A DNA stretch of 64,000 bases, taken from positions 434,001 to 498,000 of the forward strand of contig NZ_CP019419.1 in assembly GCF_001975665.1 (NCBI RefSeq), read 5' to 3'. Source of the DNA: Polaribacter reichenbachii. Its GTDB lineage: Bacteria; Bacteroidota; Bacteroidia; Flavobacteriales; Flavobacteriaceae. The notes beneath the pieces were generated by a model that saw only the letters and a program-made list of their open reading frames with translations, was not told the DNA's origin and ran no database searches. This document shows, piece by piece, positions 52,178 to 62,105 of this stretch. Numbering within the stretch: position 1 is the first letter of the stretch; each line of letters begins with the position of its first letter. Position numbers and translations under genes: made by a program.

Positions 52178-52768
52178 TTATTCCTTTTCTGCCATCTTTT
52201 TTACATAGTCAGTTACAATAACTATTTGTGTAGCACCTACTTTACCCTCAATATATTTTGCATTTTCGTGGTCTAAAGAAATTCTACGAACAGCTGTACC
52301 TTGTTTTGCAACCATACTAGAACCTTTTACTTTTAAGTCTTTTATCAATACAACAGAATCTCCTGATTGTAAAATTGCACCATTAGCATCTCTATGAATT
52401 ATCTTTTCGCTTTCTGATAAATGATCTCCTGTTTCTTTTGCAAAACGAATTTCATCATCTTCTAAATACATCATTCCTAATAAGTCTTGTGGCCAACCTT
52501 CGTTTTTTAAACGATGTAACATTCGCCAAACTGTAACTTTTACAGGCGTAAATTCACTCCACATAGCATCATTTAAACAACGCCAATGATTTACATCTAC
52601 TTCCTCAGGATTTTCTATTTGAGTTATACAAGTTTCACAAGCCAAAATACTACCATCAAAACCACCAGTAGAAACTGGTTTAACTTCGTAAATAGATAAA
52701 TTATTTGTTGCTGAACACAGTTCGCATTGGTTACCACTTCTCTTTTCTAAATCTTGTTGTAAGCTCAT
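52178..52768 (-). CDS. PhnA/YjdM-like zinc-ribbon protein
   Basis: This 196-residue cytoplasmic protein begins with a zinc ribbon, NQCELCSATNNLSIYEV and ACETCITQI, giving two CxxC pairs. The C-terminal 70 residues are the PhnA domain, a KOW-like barrel with SGDSVVLIKDLKVKGSSMVAKQGTAVRRI and KYIEGKVGATQIVIVTDYVKK. The middle helical part (NHWRCLNDAMWSEFTPVKVTVWRMLHRL) is usual in Bacteroidota members. The family name comes from phosphonate gene clusters, but its role is unknown and no phosphonate genes are near. Confidence 0.88.
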   Translation of the reverse strand: MSLQQDLEKRSGNQCELCSATNNLSIYEVKPVSTGGFDGSILACETCITQIENPEEVDVNHWRCLNDAMWSEFTPVKVTVWRMLHRLKNEGWPQDLLGMMYLEDDEIRFAKETGDHLSESEKIIHRDANGAILQSGDSVVLIKDLKVKGSSMVAKQGTAVRRISLDHENAKYIEGKVGATQIVIVTDYVKKMAEKE

Positions 52769-52891
52769 AAATTCATTTTATTCTAAAAGCAAAAGTAAAC
52801 AAACACTTTTATTTATTGAGTTGAAAAAAAGGAATTAAAAAGTTTTTGTTTTAAATAACTTAAGTAAATAAGTTCTCGCAAAAATACTTCT

Positions 52892-52899
52892 TAAATTTG
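52892..52899 (+). promoter_or_regulatory. -7 box (TAAATTTG) for the FUSC-type gene
   Basis: Exact TAnnTTTG match, 16 bases before ATG 52916. Confidence 0.55.
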
Positions 52900-52915
52900 C
52901 AGTATAAATTTAAGT

Positions 52916-55132
52916 ATGATTAAAGCTTTTATAAGACATATTAAAAGTATCCAATTTATAAAAGGGGTTTTAGTTGCATTGGCAATGGCAATTCCTGTTT
53001 TTATATCTATCTATTTTTTTAATAGTATGGATATTGGTTTTAGTATTGCACTTGGTGCTATATTAAGTGCACCTGCAGATACAAGTGGTAGTTTAAAACA
53101 TAAGTTTTACGGTATTTTAGCCTCTATTTTTTTAGCTTTTACAATTACATTACTTATCGGTTATTTTAGCGATTATTTGCCTATAATAATTCCATTATTA
53201 ATAATTTTAGTTTTTTCTGTTTCCTATATTTCTGTTTTTGGTTTTAGAGCTTCATTAATTTCTTTAGCGGGTTTATTAGCCTTGGTTCTAGCCTTTGCTT
53301 ACGATAGTGTAGAGATTTCTGTTTTTCAGCATTCTTTATTTATTGTATTTGGTGGTCTTTGGTATTTATTTTTAACCATAGCAACACAATTGATTTTTCC
53401 TCAAGTTCAAACCGATTTCTTATTTGTTAACTTATTAGAAAAAACTGCCAATTTTATAAAATTAAGAGGTGAATTATTAGTTGAAAAAAACGATAGAGCT
53501 TTACTCTTAGAAACCAGTTTTAAACTTCAAATAGAAATAAACGAATTACACGAAACAATAAGAGAAGTAATATTAGAAAAAAGATCTAATGCTGGTTTTA
53601 GCAATAGAATTAGACGTCAGCAATTAATATTTTCTAAAATTATAGAAATCTATGAGTTGGCAATTTCTAATCCTATTAATTATGATAAGTTCGATGAATT
53701 GTTTAACAATCATCCAGAGAAAATAGATGAATTTAAAGTTTTAATTTTCGAAATTTCTGAAAGATTACACCATATTTCTAAAGTTATTTTAAAGGAAGAA
53801 AAACTTTCTTTTAACACCAATTTTGATATCCTTCTTAAAAAAATAGAAAATCAGATTGAGTTATTTGAACTTCAGGTTGGTTTACCCGAATCTAGAGAAG
53901 ATGTTATTCTGTTATTAAATTATAAAACTTACCAAGAAAAACAAATTCAGAATCTTGTAGATATTGTTAGAATATTAAGTAATTATTCTAAAAATGATAA
54001 AATTAGAGGCATAAAAAATGCCGAAAAATTTATAACTCCACATGATTATGATTTTAAAAAATTAAAAGGAAATTTTAGTATAAAATCGCCCATTTTTAGA
54101 CATTCTTTACGATTAACACTTACCACATTAATCGGTTTTATAATTGGTAGTTTTATTGAATTACAACAATCTTATTGGATTTTACTGACCATCATCGTAA
54201 TTATGAGACCTAGTTATAGTTTAACAAAAGAACGAACTAAAAACAGGGTTATAGGTACAATTATAGGTGCTTTTGTTGGTGTTGCCATTGTTTTAATTAC
54301 ACAAAACACAATTATTTATGCATTAATTGCTTTAACATCTTTAATAGTTGGTTTTTCTTTGGTAAAACAAAATTATAGAAATGGTGCTGCATTTATAACA
54401 CTTTATGTTATTTTTATGTATGCTTTAATTTATCCTAATATTTTAGAAGTTATTCAGTTTAGAGTTTACGACACTTTAATTGGTGCTTCTTTAGCAATTG
54501 CAGGTAACTACTTATTTTGGCCAGCTTGGGAAGCCAAGAATATAAAAGATTACTTAAAAGATTCTACAAAAAGTTTTTCATCATTTTTAAAAGAAATTAA
54601 TACATATTATCATAAAAAAGGAGAAACCTCAGTTAGTTATCGATTGGCTAGAAAAGATGCTTTTTTAAAAGTTGGTAATTTAAATGCTGCATATCAAAGG
54701 TTAATACAAGAACCAAAATCTAAACAAGAAAATAGCGCAATTATTTACGATTTGGTTTCTATAAGCAATACATTTTTATCTTCTCTTACTTCTTTAGGAA
54801 TGTACATTAGAAGTAATGAAACTGGTATAGCACCAGAACAATTTGAAATTTATGTAAAACATATTTTAACCAATTTAGAAAGTGTTATTGATAAAACGAA
54901 CAACATAGAAACCAACAATTCTCTAGATGCAAAAGGCTTAAAAATTGCCAAAAAAAACTACGAAAATCATTTTAAAAATTTATCATCTACCAGAGACCAA
55001 GAAATAGAAAAAGGGATACCTATTTCTAATGAAATGAAAGTTGCATTACATGAAACGCAGTTGGTTTTTGAGCAAGTGAGATGGCTACTTAATTTATCAG
55101 AAAATTTGGTAAAGAAAATAAATAAGATTTAA
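52916..55132 (+). CDS. FUSC/YccS-type inner-membrane protein
   Basis: This 738-residue protein has two blocks of five to six hydrophobic helices (about 18-165 and 395-545), each followed by a cytoplasmic helical domain (about 170-390 and 550-735). SLRLTLTTLIGFIIGSFIELQQSYWILLTIIVIMRPSYSLTKERTKNRVIGTIIGAFVG is the hallmark of the FUSC/aromatic-acid-exporter-like family, and the first block repeats it more loosely. The arrangement matches YccS/YhfK. Members are proposed exporters of aromatic or other organic acids; the substrate is unknown. It converges with the adenine deaminase gene, only 3 bp apart. Confidence 0.88.
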   Translation: MIKAFIRHIKSIQFIKGVLVALAMAIPVFISIYFFNSMDIGFSIALGAILSAPADTSGSLKHKFYGILASIFLAFTITLLIGYFSDYLPIIIPLLIILVFSVSYISVFGFRASLISLAGLLALVLAFAYDSVEISVFQHSLFIVFGGLWYLFLTIATQLIFPQVQTDFLFVNLLEKTANFIKLRGELLVEKNDRALLLETSFKLQIEINELHETIREVILEKRSNAGFSNRIRRQQLIFSKIIEIYELAISNPINYDKFDELFNNHPEKIDEFKVLIFEISERLHHISKVILKEEKLSFNTNFDILLKKIENQIELFELQVGLPESREDVILLLNYKTYQEKQIQNLVDIVRILSNYSKNDKIRGIKNAEKFITPHDYDFKKLKGNFSIKSPIFRHSLRLTLTTLIGFIIGSFIELQQSYWILLTIIVIMRPSYSLTKERTKNRVIGTIIGAFVGVAIVLITQNTIIYALIALTSLIVGFSLVKQNYRNGAAFITLYVIFMYALIYPNILEVIQFRVYDTLIGASLAIAGNYLFWPAWEAKNIKDYLKDSTKSFSSFLKEINTYYHKKGETSVSYRLARKDAFLKVGNLNAAYQRLIQEPKSKQENSAIIYDLVSISNTFLSSLTSLGMYIRSNETGIAPEQFEIYVKHILTNLESVIDKTNNIETNNSLDAKGLKIAKKNYENHFKNLSSTRDQEIEKGIPISNEMKVALHETQLVFEQVRWLLNLSENLVKKINKI

Positions 55133-55135
55133 GTT

Positions 55136-56758
55136 TTAGTCAATTTCTAATGATGTAAATTGAAAACTTGTTCCATCAAACAAACCTTTATCAGATAGTT
55201 TTAAAGACGGAATAACCAACAGCGCCATAAAAGACAAACTCATATAAGGTGCCCTTAATTGGCTGCCCATTTCTTTAGCCATTTTATCTAATTCTGCATA
55301 GGCTTCACCAATTTCTTTGGCTGGTTTATCAGACATAATTCCTGCAACAGGTAATGAAACTATTTTTTCTTTGGATGATGTTACAGCACAAACTCCACCT
55401 CTATTTTCGATAATTAAATTTACTGCTTTGCAAATCATCTCATCAGAAACTCCTATTGCAATTATATTATGAGAATCGTGCCCAACAGAACTTGCAATTG
55501 CCCCTTCTTTTAATCCAAAATTTTTGATAAATGCTATTGATGGTTCAGCATTTTTATAACGATTTACAACCATCATTTTTAAAATATCAGTCTCAGTATT
55601 CGAAACTAAATTACCATTTTCTATTAAAGATTTTACTTCTATTTTATTGGTTACTAACTCACCATCTAAAGCTTCAATTACTTTAATTTTTGCTGATGAA
55701 GATTCAAATTTAAAATCTTCTACGTTCTTTTTGTCTGTATTAAAATTATTCAAAACTTCAAAGTCAACATCATTTACAAATGAGTTTCCGTTTTTGGCAA
55801 CTAATTCACCACTAATATAGGTTTCTAAAACGTTGAATTTCTCTAGACTATCAACCACAATAAAATCAGCAAAATCATCTTTTTGTAATAAACCAACATC
55901 CAAACTATAATGTTTTACAGGATTGATACAAGCTGCTTGCAACACTTTAAAAACGTCAATTCCTTTAGCTACAGCTCTTTCACACAGTTGATTTATATGG
56001 CCTAACAACAAATCATCAGGATGTTTATCATCTGAGCAAAACATCATATGCTCATAATTATCTGGCAAAAGATTGATTAAAGCTTCAAAGTTTTTAGCAG
56101 CAGAACCTTCTCTAATAATTACTTTCATTCCTTTTTCTAGTTTCTCTTTGGCTTCATCAAAAGAAAAACATTCGTGATCTGTAGAAATGCCTGCAGCAAT
56201 ATATTTTGTAGCATCATCACCTCTTAAACCTGGTGCATGACCATCAATTGGTTTGTTGTTATTTTTTGCATGTTGAATCTTTGCTAAAACTTCCTCATCG
56301 TCAAACAAAACGCCTGGATAGTTCATCATTTCTGCCAAATATTTAATGTCTGAATTTTCCATCATTTTTTTGATGTCATCAGCATTAATAATGGCTCCTG
56401 CACTTTCAAAAGAAGTAGCTGGCACACAACTTGGTGCTCCAAAATTGAATTTTAACGGAACTTTTTTTCCGTTTTCAATCATAAAATCAACACCTTTTAC
56501 TCCTAAAACATTGGCAATTTCATGCGGATCTGAAACTGTAGCTACAGTTCCATGTACAACTGCAATTTTAGCAAACTCAGAAGGTACTAACATTGAGCTT
56601 TCTATGTGAATATGAGCATCAATAAAACCTGGTAAAATGTAGGTTTCTATATCGTGATTAGATTCACGAATAGCAATAATTTTATCATTTTTAACCTCAA
56701 CTTCTCCTTTAAAAATAGTTTTATTCTGAATATCGACAATGTTTCCTTGTACTATCAT
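55136..56758 (-). CDS. ade: adenine deaminase
   Basis: This amidohydrolase converts adenine to hypoxanthine and ammonia, feeding the HPRT salvage route. The metal HxH lies in [15 protein letters not shown], the carboxylate and His loops in GHAPGLRG and [10 protein letters not shown], and the metal Asp in [11 protein letters not shown]. The C-terminal domain shows [18 protein letters not shown] and [25 protein letters not shown], typical of the bacterial enzyme. I start it at ATG 56758 (540 residues); a TTG six codons upstream is less likely. It has its own -7 box, and the hpt-adk gene in the same window completes a short adenine-to-IMP path. Confidence 0.96.
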   Translation of the reverse strand: MIVQGNIVDIQNKTIFKGEVEVKNDKIIAIRESNHDIETYILPGFIDAHIHIESSMLVPSEFAKIAVVHGTVATVSDPHEIANVLGVKGVDFMIENGKKVPLKFNFGAPSCVPATSFESAGAIINADDIKKMMENSDIKYLAEMMNYPGVLFDDEEVLAKIQHAKNNNKPIDGHAPGLRGDDATKYIAAGISTDHECFSFDEAKEKLEKGMKVIIREGSAAKNFEALINLLPDNYEHMMFCSDDKHPDDLLLGHINQLCERAVAKGIDVFKVLQAACINPVKHYSLDVGLLQKDDFADFIVVDSLEKFNVLETYISGELVAKNGNSFVNDVDFEVLNNFNTDKKNVEDFKFESSSAKIKVIEALDGELVTNKIEVKSLIENGNLVSNTETDILKMMVVNRYKNAEPSIAFIKNFGLKEGAIASSVGHDSHNIIAIGVSDEMICKAVNLIIENRGGVCAVTSSKEKIVSLPVAGIMSDKPAKEIGEAYAELDKMAKEMGSQLRAPYMSLSFMALLVIPSLKLSDKGLFDGTSFQFTSLEID

Positions 56759-56773
56759 GTATTTGCTTTTACA

Positions 56774-56781
56774 CAAAATTA
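56774..56781 (-). promoter_or_regulatory. -7 box (TAATTTTG) for ade
   Basis: TAnnTTTG match on the minus strand, 15 bases before the ade start, in a 77-bp divergent gap. Confidence 0.5.
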
Positions 56782-56824
56782 CAAATAATAAAAAAGGATT
56801 TTATAAATTGTAATGAGAATATTC

Positions 56825-56832
56825 TATTTTTG
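56825..56832 (+). promoter_or_regulatory. -7 box (TATTTTTG) three bases before an ATG
   Basis: Exact TAnnTTTG match ending 3 bases before ATG 56836. The mRNA of the M23 gene should be leaderless. The in-frame TTG at 56830 lies inside the box and is not a credible start. Confidence 0.6.
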
Positions 56833-56835
56833 ATT

Positions 56836-57546
56836 ATGGATGAAAAACAACGCTATCAAAATTTTATCAATTGGGCTAAAAACCAACAATTTTCTTTAAA
56901 AAAATTATTCCCAACAATTCAAAAAACAGCACTTTACTCTATTGATTTAAGCATTAACAATTCCACAGTAAAAACGGAAGCCGAATTCAATAATCCTACT
57001 TATTTTGAAGCTCAATTATTGGCAATTCAAAATCAAAATCCGAAGAAAATAATTGCTGGTGGTTATTTAGAAAAACGTGCTTTATACACTTCTGATATTT
57101 ACAATGCAGAAAATTCATCAGAAAAAAGAAACATTCATTTGGGTGTTGATTTTTGGTTACCAGAAAAAACTACTGTTCATGCCATTTTAGATGGCAAAAT
57201 TGTATGTGCGGTTCATCAAAAAGATGTAAAAGGTTATGGCGGATTTATCATTCTAAAACATCAGTTTCAAGAAGTTGAATTTTATACTTTATATGGACAT
57301 TTATCCGAAGAAAGTATTCTAAAACTTAATTTGAATGATGAAATAAAAACTGGAGAAAAAATTGGTGATTTAGGAAATTATGACGAAAATGGTGAGTGGG
57401 TTCCTCATTTACATTTTCAAGTAATTCTCTCATTATTAAACTATAAAAATGATTTTCCTGGTGTTGTTTTAGAAAGTGAACTAGAGTATTGGAAAATGAT
57501 TTGTCCTAATCCTAATTTATTATTTATGAGTACTGATTTGCAATAA
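56836..57546 (+). CDS. M23-family peptidase-like protein without signal peptide
   Basis: This 236-residue protein has an N-terminal helical part (about 1-75) and a LytM/M23 barrel with the zinc ligands His101 and Asp105 in HLGVDFWLP and the HLH motif in WVPHLHFQV. The strand GGFIILKHQF and LYGHLSEESIL, with the third conserved His, are also there. All catalytic residues of an M23 peptidase are therefore present. There is no signal peptide or membrane segment, which is odd for a cell-wall hydrolase; it may act in the cytoplasm or on another substrate. Confidence 0.85.
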   Translation: MDEKQRYQNFINWAKNQQFSLKKLFPTIQKTALYSIDLSINNSTVKTEAEFNNPTYFEAQLLAIQNQNPKKIIAGGYLEKRALYTSDIYNAENSSEKRNIHLGVDFWLPEKTTVHAILDGKIVCAVHQKDVKGYGGFIILKHQFQEVEFYTLYGHLSEESILKLNLNDEIKTGEKIGDLGNYDENGEWVPHLHFQVILSLLNYKNDFPGVVLESELEYWKMICPNPNLLFMSTDLQ

Positions 57547-57658
57547 ATTAGTCATTACTAAATGCATATTAAATTTCATTAAAATAATTAATTCTTGAAT
57601 TCGTAGCAAGAATAAAAACCTTACATTTATAAAGTATAATTTTTAATCAAGATCAATT

Positions 57659-60600
57659 ATGTCTAAAAATATATTACTGCTGCTATGCTTGGCGTTTTCG
57701 ATACAAATCAATTCGCAAGAAAAACCTAAAAAATGGGATGTAAATAATCCGCATGAAGATTGGAGATACAATTCTTTTCAACTCAGTACAACAGAAGGAA
57801 CTTGGATGAATCTGGACGTTTCTCCTGATGGAAAAACCATTATTTTCGATTTGTTAGGTGACATTTATAAAATGCCAATTTCTGGAGGTACAACTACTAT
57901 TTTACGTTCTGGTTTGGCTTATGAAGTACAACCTAGATTTAGCCCTAATGGAAAATATATTTCGTTTACAAGCGATGCTGAAGGTGGTAATAATATTTGG
58001 GTGATGAAAGCTAATGGTAGTGATGCAAAATCGATTACCAAAGAAAAATATAGATTGTTAAATAATGCTGTTTGGACACCAGATGGAAAATCTTTAGTGG
58101 CCAGAAAACACTATACTTCGCAACGTTCTGTTGGTGCAGGAGAAATGTGGCAATATCCACTTTCTGGAGCTGCTGGTTTGCAATTAACCAAAAGAAAAAA
58201 CGATCAACAAGATGTAAATGACCCATCAATTTCGCCAGATGGAAAGTATTTATATTATGCAGAAGATATGTATCCTGGAGGATTTTTTCAGTACAATAAA
58301 GATCCTAACAAACAGATTTATGTAATTAAACGTTACAATTTTGAAACTGGAGAAACTGAACAAATTACTGGTGGTCCTGGAGGTGCAGCAAGACCTGTTG
58401 TTTCTAAAGATGGTAAATTATTGGCATTTGTAAAACGTGTAAGAACAAAATCAGTTTTATACATTCACGAATTAGAAACGGGTAAAGAATGGCCTATTTA
58501 CGAGAACTTAAGTAAAGACCAAAGTGAGGCTTGGGCTGTATTTGGTGTATATCCGCATTTTGCTTGGATGCCAGATAGCAAAGACATAATTATTTGGGCA
58601 CAAGGTAAAATTAATCGAATAAATATTGATACAAAGCAGATTCAGAATATTCCATTTCAAGTTGATCAAGAAATTAAATTAGCAAAAACACACAGTGTAA
58701 AAAGAAAGGTTTTTGAAGAAAATTTCATATCAAAAATGATTAAAAATGTGCAAACTTCTCCTGATGAAAAAACGATAGTTTTTACGGCTTTAGGTCATAT
58801 TTACAAAAAGGTGCTACCAGATGGAAAACCAACAAGAATTACAACTTTATCTGATTTTGAAGCTGAACCACATTTTTCTTCGGATGGAAATTCGGTATTA
58901 TTTGTAACTTGGAATGACGAAGAATTAGGAAACATTTACCAAATAAATTTAGATGGAACCAACTTGGTAAAAATCACACAAGAAAAAGGGATTTACAGAA
59001 CACCTGCTTTTAATAGTGATGATTCTAAAATTGTGTACAGAAAAGAATCTGGAAATGGAGACCAAGGTTTTGATTACACCAAAAAAACAGGAATTTACTT
59101 AGCAAATGCAGATGGAACTGACGCAAAATTGATTTCTAAAAGTGGAGAATTCCCAAGTTTTTCTGCAGATGATAAACGTATTTTCTTTCAAACTGGAGGT
59201 TCGTTTTTTGGTGGTTTAACCAAGAATTTAAAAAGTGTCGATTTAAATGGAAAAGAAGAAAGAAGTCATTTTTCATCAAAATTAGCCAACAGATTAGTAC
59301 CAAGTAACGATAATAAATTTATTGCTTTTATTCATTTGCATAAATTGTATGTTGCTCCTTTTGTAAAAAACGGAAGTGAAATCAACTTAGATAACAACAC
59401 CAATTCTTTTAACGTAGAAAGTTTGTCTAAAAATGCAGGAATCAATTTGCATTGGGCAAAAGACAACTCAAAAGTATTTTGGACATTGGGTGATGAATAT
59501 TCATCGAAATCAGTGGTAAATAATACAACAGATCCTTTTGCAAAAACAAATTTAGCAGCAACTGATGTACCTAGTATTATAATAAATCTAACTAAAAAAT
59601 CGGATGTTCCAGAAGGTAGAATCGCTTTTAAAAATGCAAGAATTATTACAATGAATGGCAATCAAGTGATTGAAGATGGAACTATCATCATCCATAAAAA
59701 TAAGATTGAAAAAATTGGTAAAACTAATGATATTGATATTCCTTCTGATGCTAAGGTATACAAAATGTTAGGTAAAACCATTATGCCAGGAATTGTAGAT
59801 GTTCATGCTCACGTTGGTGCTTTTAGAAACGGATTAAGCACACAAAAACACTGGCAATTTTATGCAAATTTAGCTTTCGGAGTTACCACTTCTCACGATC
59901 CTTCTGTACATACTGCAGCTGCATTTACCTTAGAAGAGTTGCAAAGAAGTGGCGATTTAGTTGGTCCTAGAATGTTTTCTACTGGTTTTATTTTATATGG
60001 AGCAGAAGGCGATTTTAAAGCAGTTGTAAACAATTTAGATGATGCACGTTTTGCAGTTGCAAGAACCAAAGCTTTTGGTGCAAAATCGATTAAAAGTTAC
60101 AATCAGCCAAGAAGAGAACAGCGTCAGCAAATTATGCAAGCAGCCAGAGAATTAGGTGTAAATGTGGTACCAGAAGGTGGTTCTAATTTTTACTCAAATA
60201 TGTCTATGATTTTTGATGGGCATACAGGAATTGAACATAATATACCTGTTGCACCAGTATATAAAGATGTTATATCACTCTGGAAAAATAGTGAAACTGG
60301 CTACACACCAACTCTAATTGTAAATTATGGAGGTATGAATGGAGAAATGGAATGGTATCAAAAAACTAATGTTTGGGAAAATAAAACCTTATTAAAATAC
60401 ACACCTAGATATGTAGTTGATTCACGTTCTAGACACAGAATTAAAATACCTGAAGAAGAATATAAAAACGGACATGTTTTAACTTCTGAAACCGTAACTG
60501 CTTTAGCAAAACAAGGTGTAAAAGTTAATTTGGGTGCACATGGACAATTACAAGGTTTAGGTGCTCATTGGGAATTATGGATGCTACAACAAGGTGGTTT

Positions 60601-60925
60601 AAGCAATCACGAAGCTTTAAAAGCAGCCACTATAAATGGTGCAAATTATATTGGTGTTGCAGATGAAATTGGTTCTTTAGAAAAAGGAAAATTAGCAGAT
60701 TTAATTATTCTAGAAAATAATCCTTTAGAAGACATTAAAAACTCGAATTCAGTAATTTACACAATGGTAAATGGACGTTTATATGATGTAGATACCATGA
60801 ACGAAATTGGAAATTACGACAACAAAAGAAGCAAATTCTATTTTGAAATGGACGGATACAATCAAGGAGTTCCTTTAAATATGCATACTAATAGTTTTAT
60901 GACACCTAGTTGTAGTTGTCATTAG
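57659..60925 (+). CDS. exported propeller-amidohydrolase fusion protein
   Basis: This 1088-residue protein has a signal peptide (MSKNILLLLCLAFSIQINSQ). Residues about 30-640 hold TolB/PD40 propeller blades (SPDGKTIIFDLLGDIYKMPI, SPNGKYISFTSDAEGG, SSDGNSVLFVTWNDEELG). Residues about 650-1060 are an amidohydrolase barrel: KNARIITMNGNQVI, the metal HxH of GIVDVHAHVGAF, GVTTSHDPSVH, the Lys-type loop AKSIKSYNQPRREQR, GHTGIEHNIP and GAHGQLQGLGAHWELW. GKLADLIILENNP closes the sandwich. A C-terminal CSCH tail is present. The propeller-plus-amidohydrolase order is known in Bacteroidota and proteobacteria, but substrates are undefined; imidodipeptide-like hydrolysis is often suggested. Confidence 0.9.
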   Translation: MSKNILLLLCLAFSIQINSQEKPKKWDVNNPHEDWRYNSFQLSTTEGTWMNLDVSPDGKTIIFDLLGDIYKMPISGGTTTILRSGLAYEVQPRFSPNGKYISFTSDAEGGNNIWVMKANGSDAKSITKEKYRLLNNAVWTPDGKSLVARKHYTSQRSVGAGEMWQYPLSGAAGLQLTKRKNDQQDVNDPSISPDGKYLYYAEDMYPGGFFQYNKDPNKQIYVIKRYNFETGETEQITGGPGGAARPVVSKDGKLLAFVKRVRTKSVLYIHELETGKEWPIYENLSKDQSEAWAVFGVYPHFAWMPDSKDIIIWAQGKINRINIDTKQIQNIPFQVDQEIKLAKTHSVKRKVFEENFISKMIKNVQTSPDEKTIVFTALGHIYKKVLPDGKPTRITTLSDFEAEPHFSSDGNSVLFVTWNDEELGNIYQINLDGTNLVKITQEKGIYRTPAFNSDDSKIVYRKESGNGDQGFDYTKKTGIYLANADGTDAKLISKSGEFPSFSADDKRIFFQTGGSFFGGLTKNLKSVDLNGKEERSHFSSKLANRLVPSNDNKFIAFIHLHKLYVAPFVKNGSEINLDNNTNSFNVESLSKNAGINLHWAKDNSKVFWTLGDEYSSKSVVNNTTDPFAKTNLAATDVPSIIINLTKKSDVPEGRIAFKNARIITMNGNQVIEDGTIIIHKNKIEKIGKTNDIDIPSDAKVYKMLGKTIMPGIVDVHAHVGAFRNGLSTQKHWQFYANLAFGVTTSHDPSVHTAAAFTLEELQRSGDLVGPRMFSTGFILYGAEGDFKAVVNNLDDARFAVARTKAFGAKSIKSYNQPRREQRQQIMQAARELGVNVVPEGGSNFYSNMSMIFDGHTGIEHNIPVAPVYKDVISLWKNSETGYTPTLIVNYGGMNGEMEWYQKTNVWENKTLLKYTPRYVVDSRSRHRIKIPEEEYKNGHVLTSETVTALAKQGVKVNLGAHGQLQGLGAHWELWMLQQGGLSNHEALKAATINGANYIGVADEIGSLEKGKLADLIILENNPLEDIKNSNSVIYTMVNGRLYDVDTMNEIGNYDNKRSKFYFEMDGYNQGVPLNMHTNSFMTPSCSCH

Positions 60926-60980
60926 AAATCCTAATTAAACTTGTAATATCTGAATACAATTAAAATTTAGAATGTCTTTC

Positions 60981-61021
60981 TGAGCTTGTCAAAGAATAAA
61001 TAATAGTCTTCGACAAGCTCA
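60981..61021. repeat. GAGCTTGTC/GACAAGCTC hairpin repeat
   Basis: TGAGCTTGTCAAAG (60981-60994) and CTTCGACAAGCTCA (61008-61021) pair with one mismatch. It lies between two convergent genes and resembles a repeat widespread in Bacteroidota genomes (from memory). It has no T-run after it. Confidence 0.6.
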
Positions 61022-61042
61022 AACTGACAAACGTTAACTTAA

Positions 61043-61639
61043 TTAGTTTTTAGCAAATGATAATAAAGGCATTATATCTCCATTATCTGCGGTTCTCAAT
61101 GCTATAATATATTTTTTCCTTGTTTCATCTGCTTTCACCATATTCGACTTATGCCAACTAAAAATTTCTTTAGCAAAAATGGATTCCATAATAATATCAG
61201 CCATTAGTCTTGAATGCCTTCCATTTCCATTCGGAAAACAGTGAATAGATACGATTCTATGTTTAAATCTTATTGCAATTTCATCAGGTGAAAAAGTTTT
61301 ATTTTCTATCCAAAATTTAGTGTCGTCAAACAAATTTTTTAATTCAATTGCTATTAATGTCCATTTTATTCCAATATTCTTATCAGTTTTACGAAATTCA
61401 CCTGCCCATTTCCAAACATCAGCATACATCTTTTTATGCAAATTTTTTATAAACTTTTCAGTTAATATATTTTCAGGTTTTGAATTTGTTTTTATAATCC
61501 ATTCTACAGCTTTTTCTATATTTAATTGTTCAAATTCGTTGTGTTCTCTTTGTGTAGTAATCGATTTTATTTTAAGACCCTCTTTTTCTTCTTCATCTAA
61601 AGGAGTTTGTCCTTCATTATAATTTAAATCTAATCCCAT
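61043..61639 (-). CDS. Fic-domain protein, mobile mystery protein B
   Basis: This 198-residue protein contains the Fic motif HCFPNGNGRH (133-142), with the catalytic His133 and the anion-binding GNGR, so it probably transfers AMP or another nucleotide to a target protein. ILTEKFIKNLHKKMYADVWKWAGEFRKTDKNIG is the conserved helix and flap. The whole resembles the family named mobile mystery protein B, always paired with an XRE regulator. It overlaps its partner by 10 bp. I see no obvious S/TxxxEG inhibition motif, so restraint must come from the partner or another residue. Confidence 0.88.
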   Translation of the reverse strand: MGLDLNYNEGQTPLDEEEKEGLKIKSITTQREHNEFEQLNIEKAVEWIIKTNSKPENILTEKFIKNLHKKMYADVWKWAGEFRKTDKNIGIKWTLIAIELKNLFDDTKFWIENKTFSPDEIAIRFKHRIVSIHCFPNGNGRHSRLMADIIMESIFAKEIFSWHKSNMVKADETRKKYIIALRTADNGDIMPLLSFAKN

Positions 61640-62091
61640 AACGATTTGCTCATTTCCCTTTTTAATTCATCTGCCAAATCATTTATAGATTCTTCAATTT
61701 TCTTTTCACTGATCGCTTGATCTTCTAATTTCATATTTTGATTTGTTCTCAAAACAATTTTACGTGCTAACTTTTCTGCCTTTAAATTAATTAAATTTTC
61801 AATGGTACCATCTTCAGGAACAAATCCATAAATAAATTTCATATTTAAGGCCCTACCTGCATCTTTTAATTTATTTAATGTTATTTGACCTGTAGCTTCT
61901 CGTTCTTCAATTTTTTGAATTCCGCCTTTGGTCAAATTTAATTTCATTCCTAATTGTTCTCTTGTCATATTAAGAGAAGTTCTAATAGTATTAATCCAAC
62001 CTTTTGAAGGAACCAAAATCTTTTCTGCTTCTTTAAAAAGGATTAATTTTTCATCCAATTGTGCTATGAGTAGTTTATTTTTGTTTCTCAT
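61630..62091 (-). CDS. XRE-type regulator, mobile mystery protein A (antitoxin-like)
   Basis: This 153-residue protein starts at ATG 62091 (MRNKNKLLIAQLDEKL). The helix-turn-helix covers about 37-75: MTREQLGMKLNLTKGGIQKIEEREATGQITLNKLKDAGRALNMKFIYGFVPE, the characteristic 'mobile mystery A' sequence. The C-terminal third is helical and basic/acidic, probably for binding the Fic partner. It precedes and overlaps the fic gene. Four regularly spaced dyads lie just upstream, most likely its own operators. A longer frame reaching 62160 would run through the operators and is rejected. Confidence 0.9.
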   Translation of the reverse strand: MRNKNKLLIAQLDEKLILFKEAEKILVPSKGWINTIRTSLNMTREQLGMKLNLTKGGIQKIEEREATGQITLNKLKDAGRALNMKFIYGFVPEDGTIENLINLKAEKLARKIVLRTNQNMKLEDQAISEKKIEESINDLADELKREMSKSLWD

Positions 62092-62105
62092 TTTATAAAA
62101 AACTA

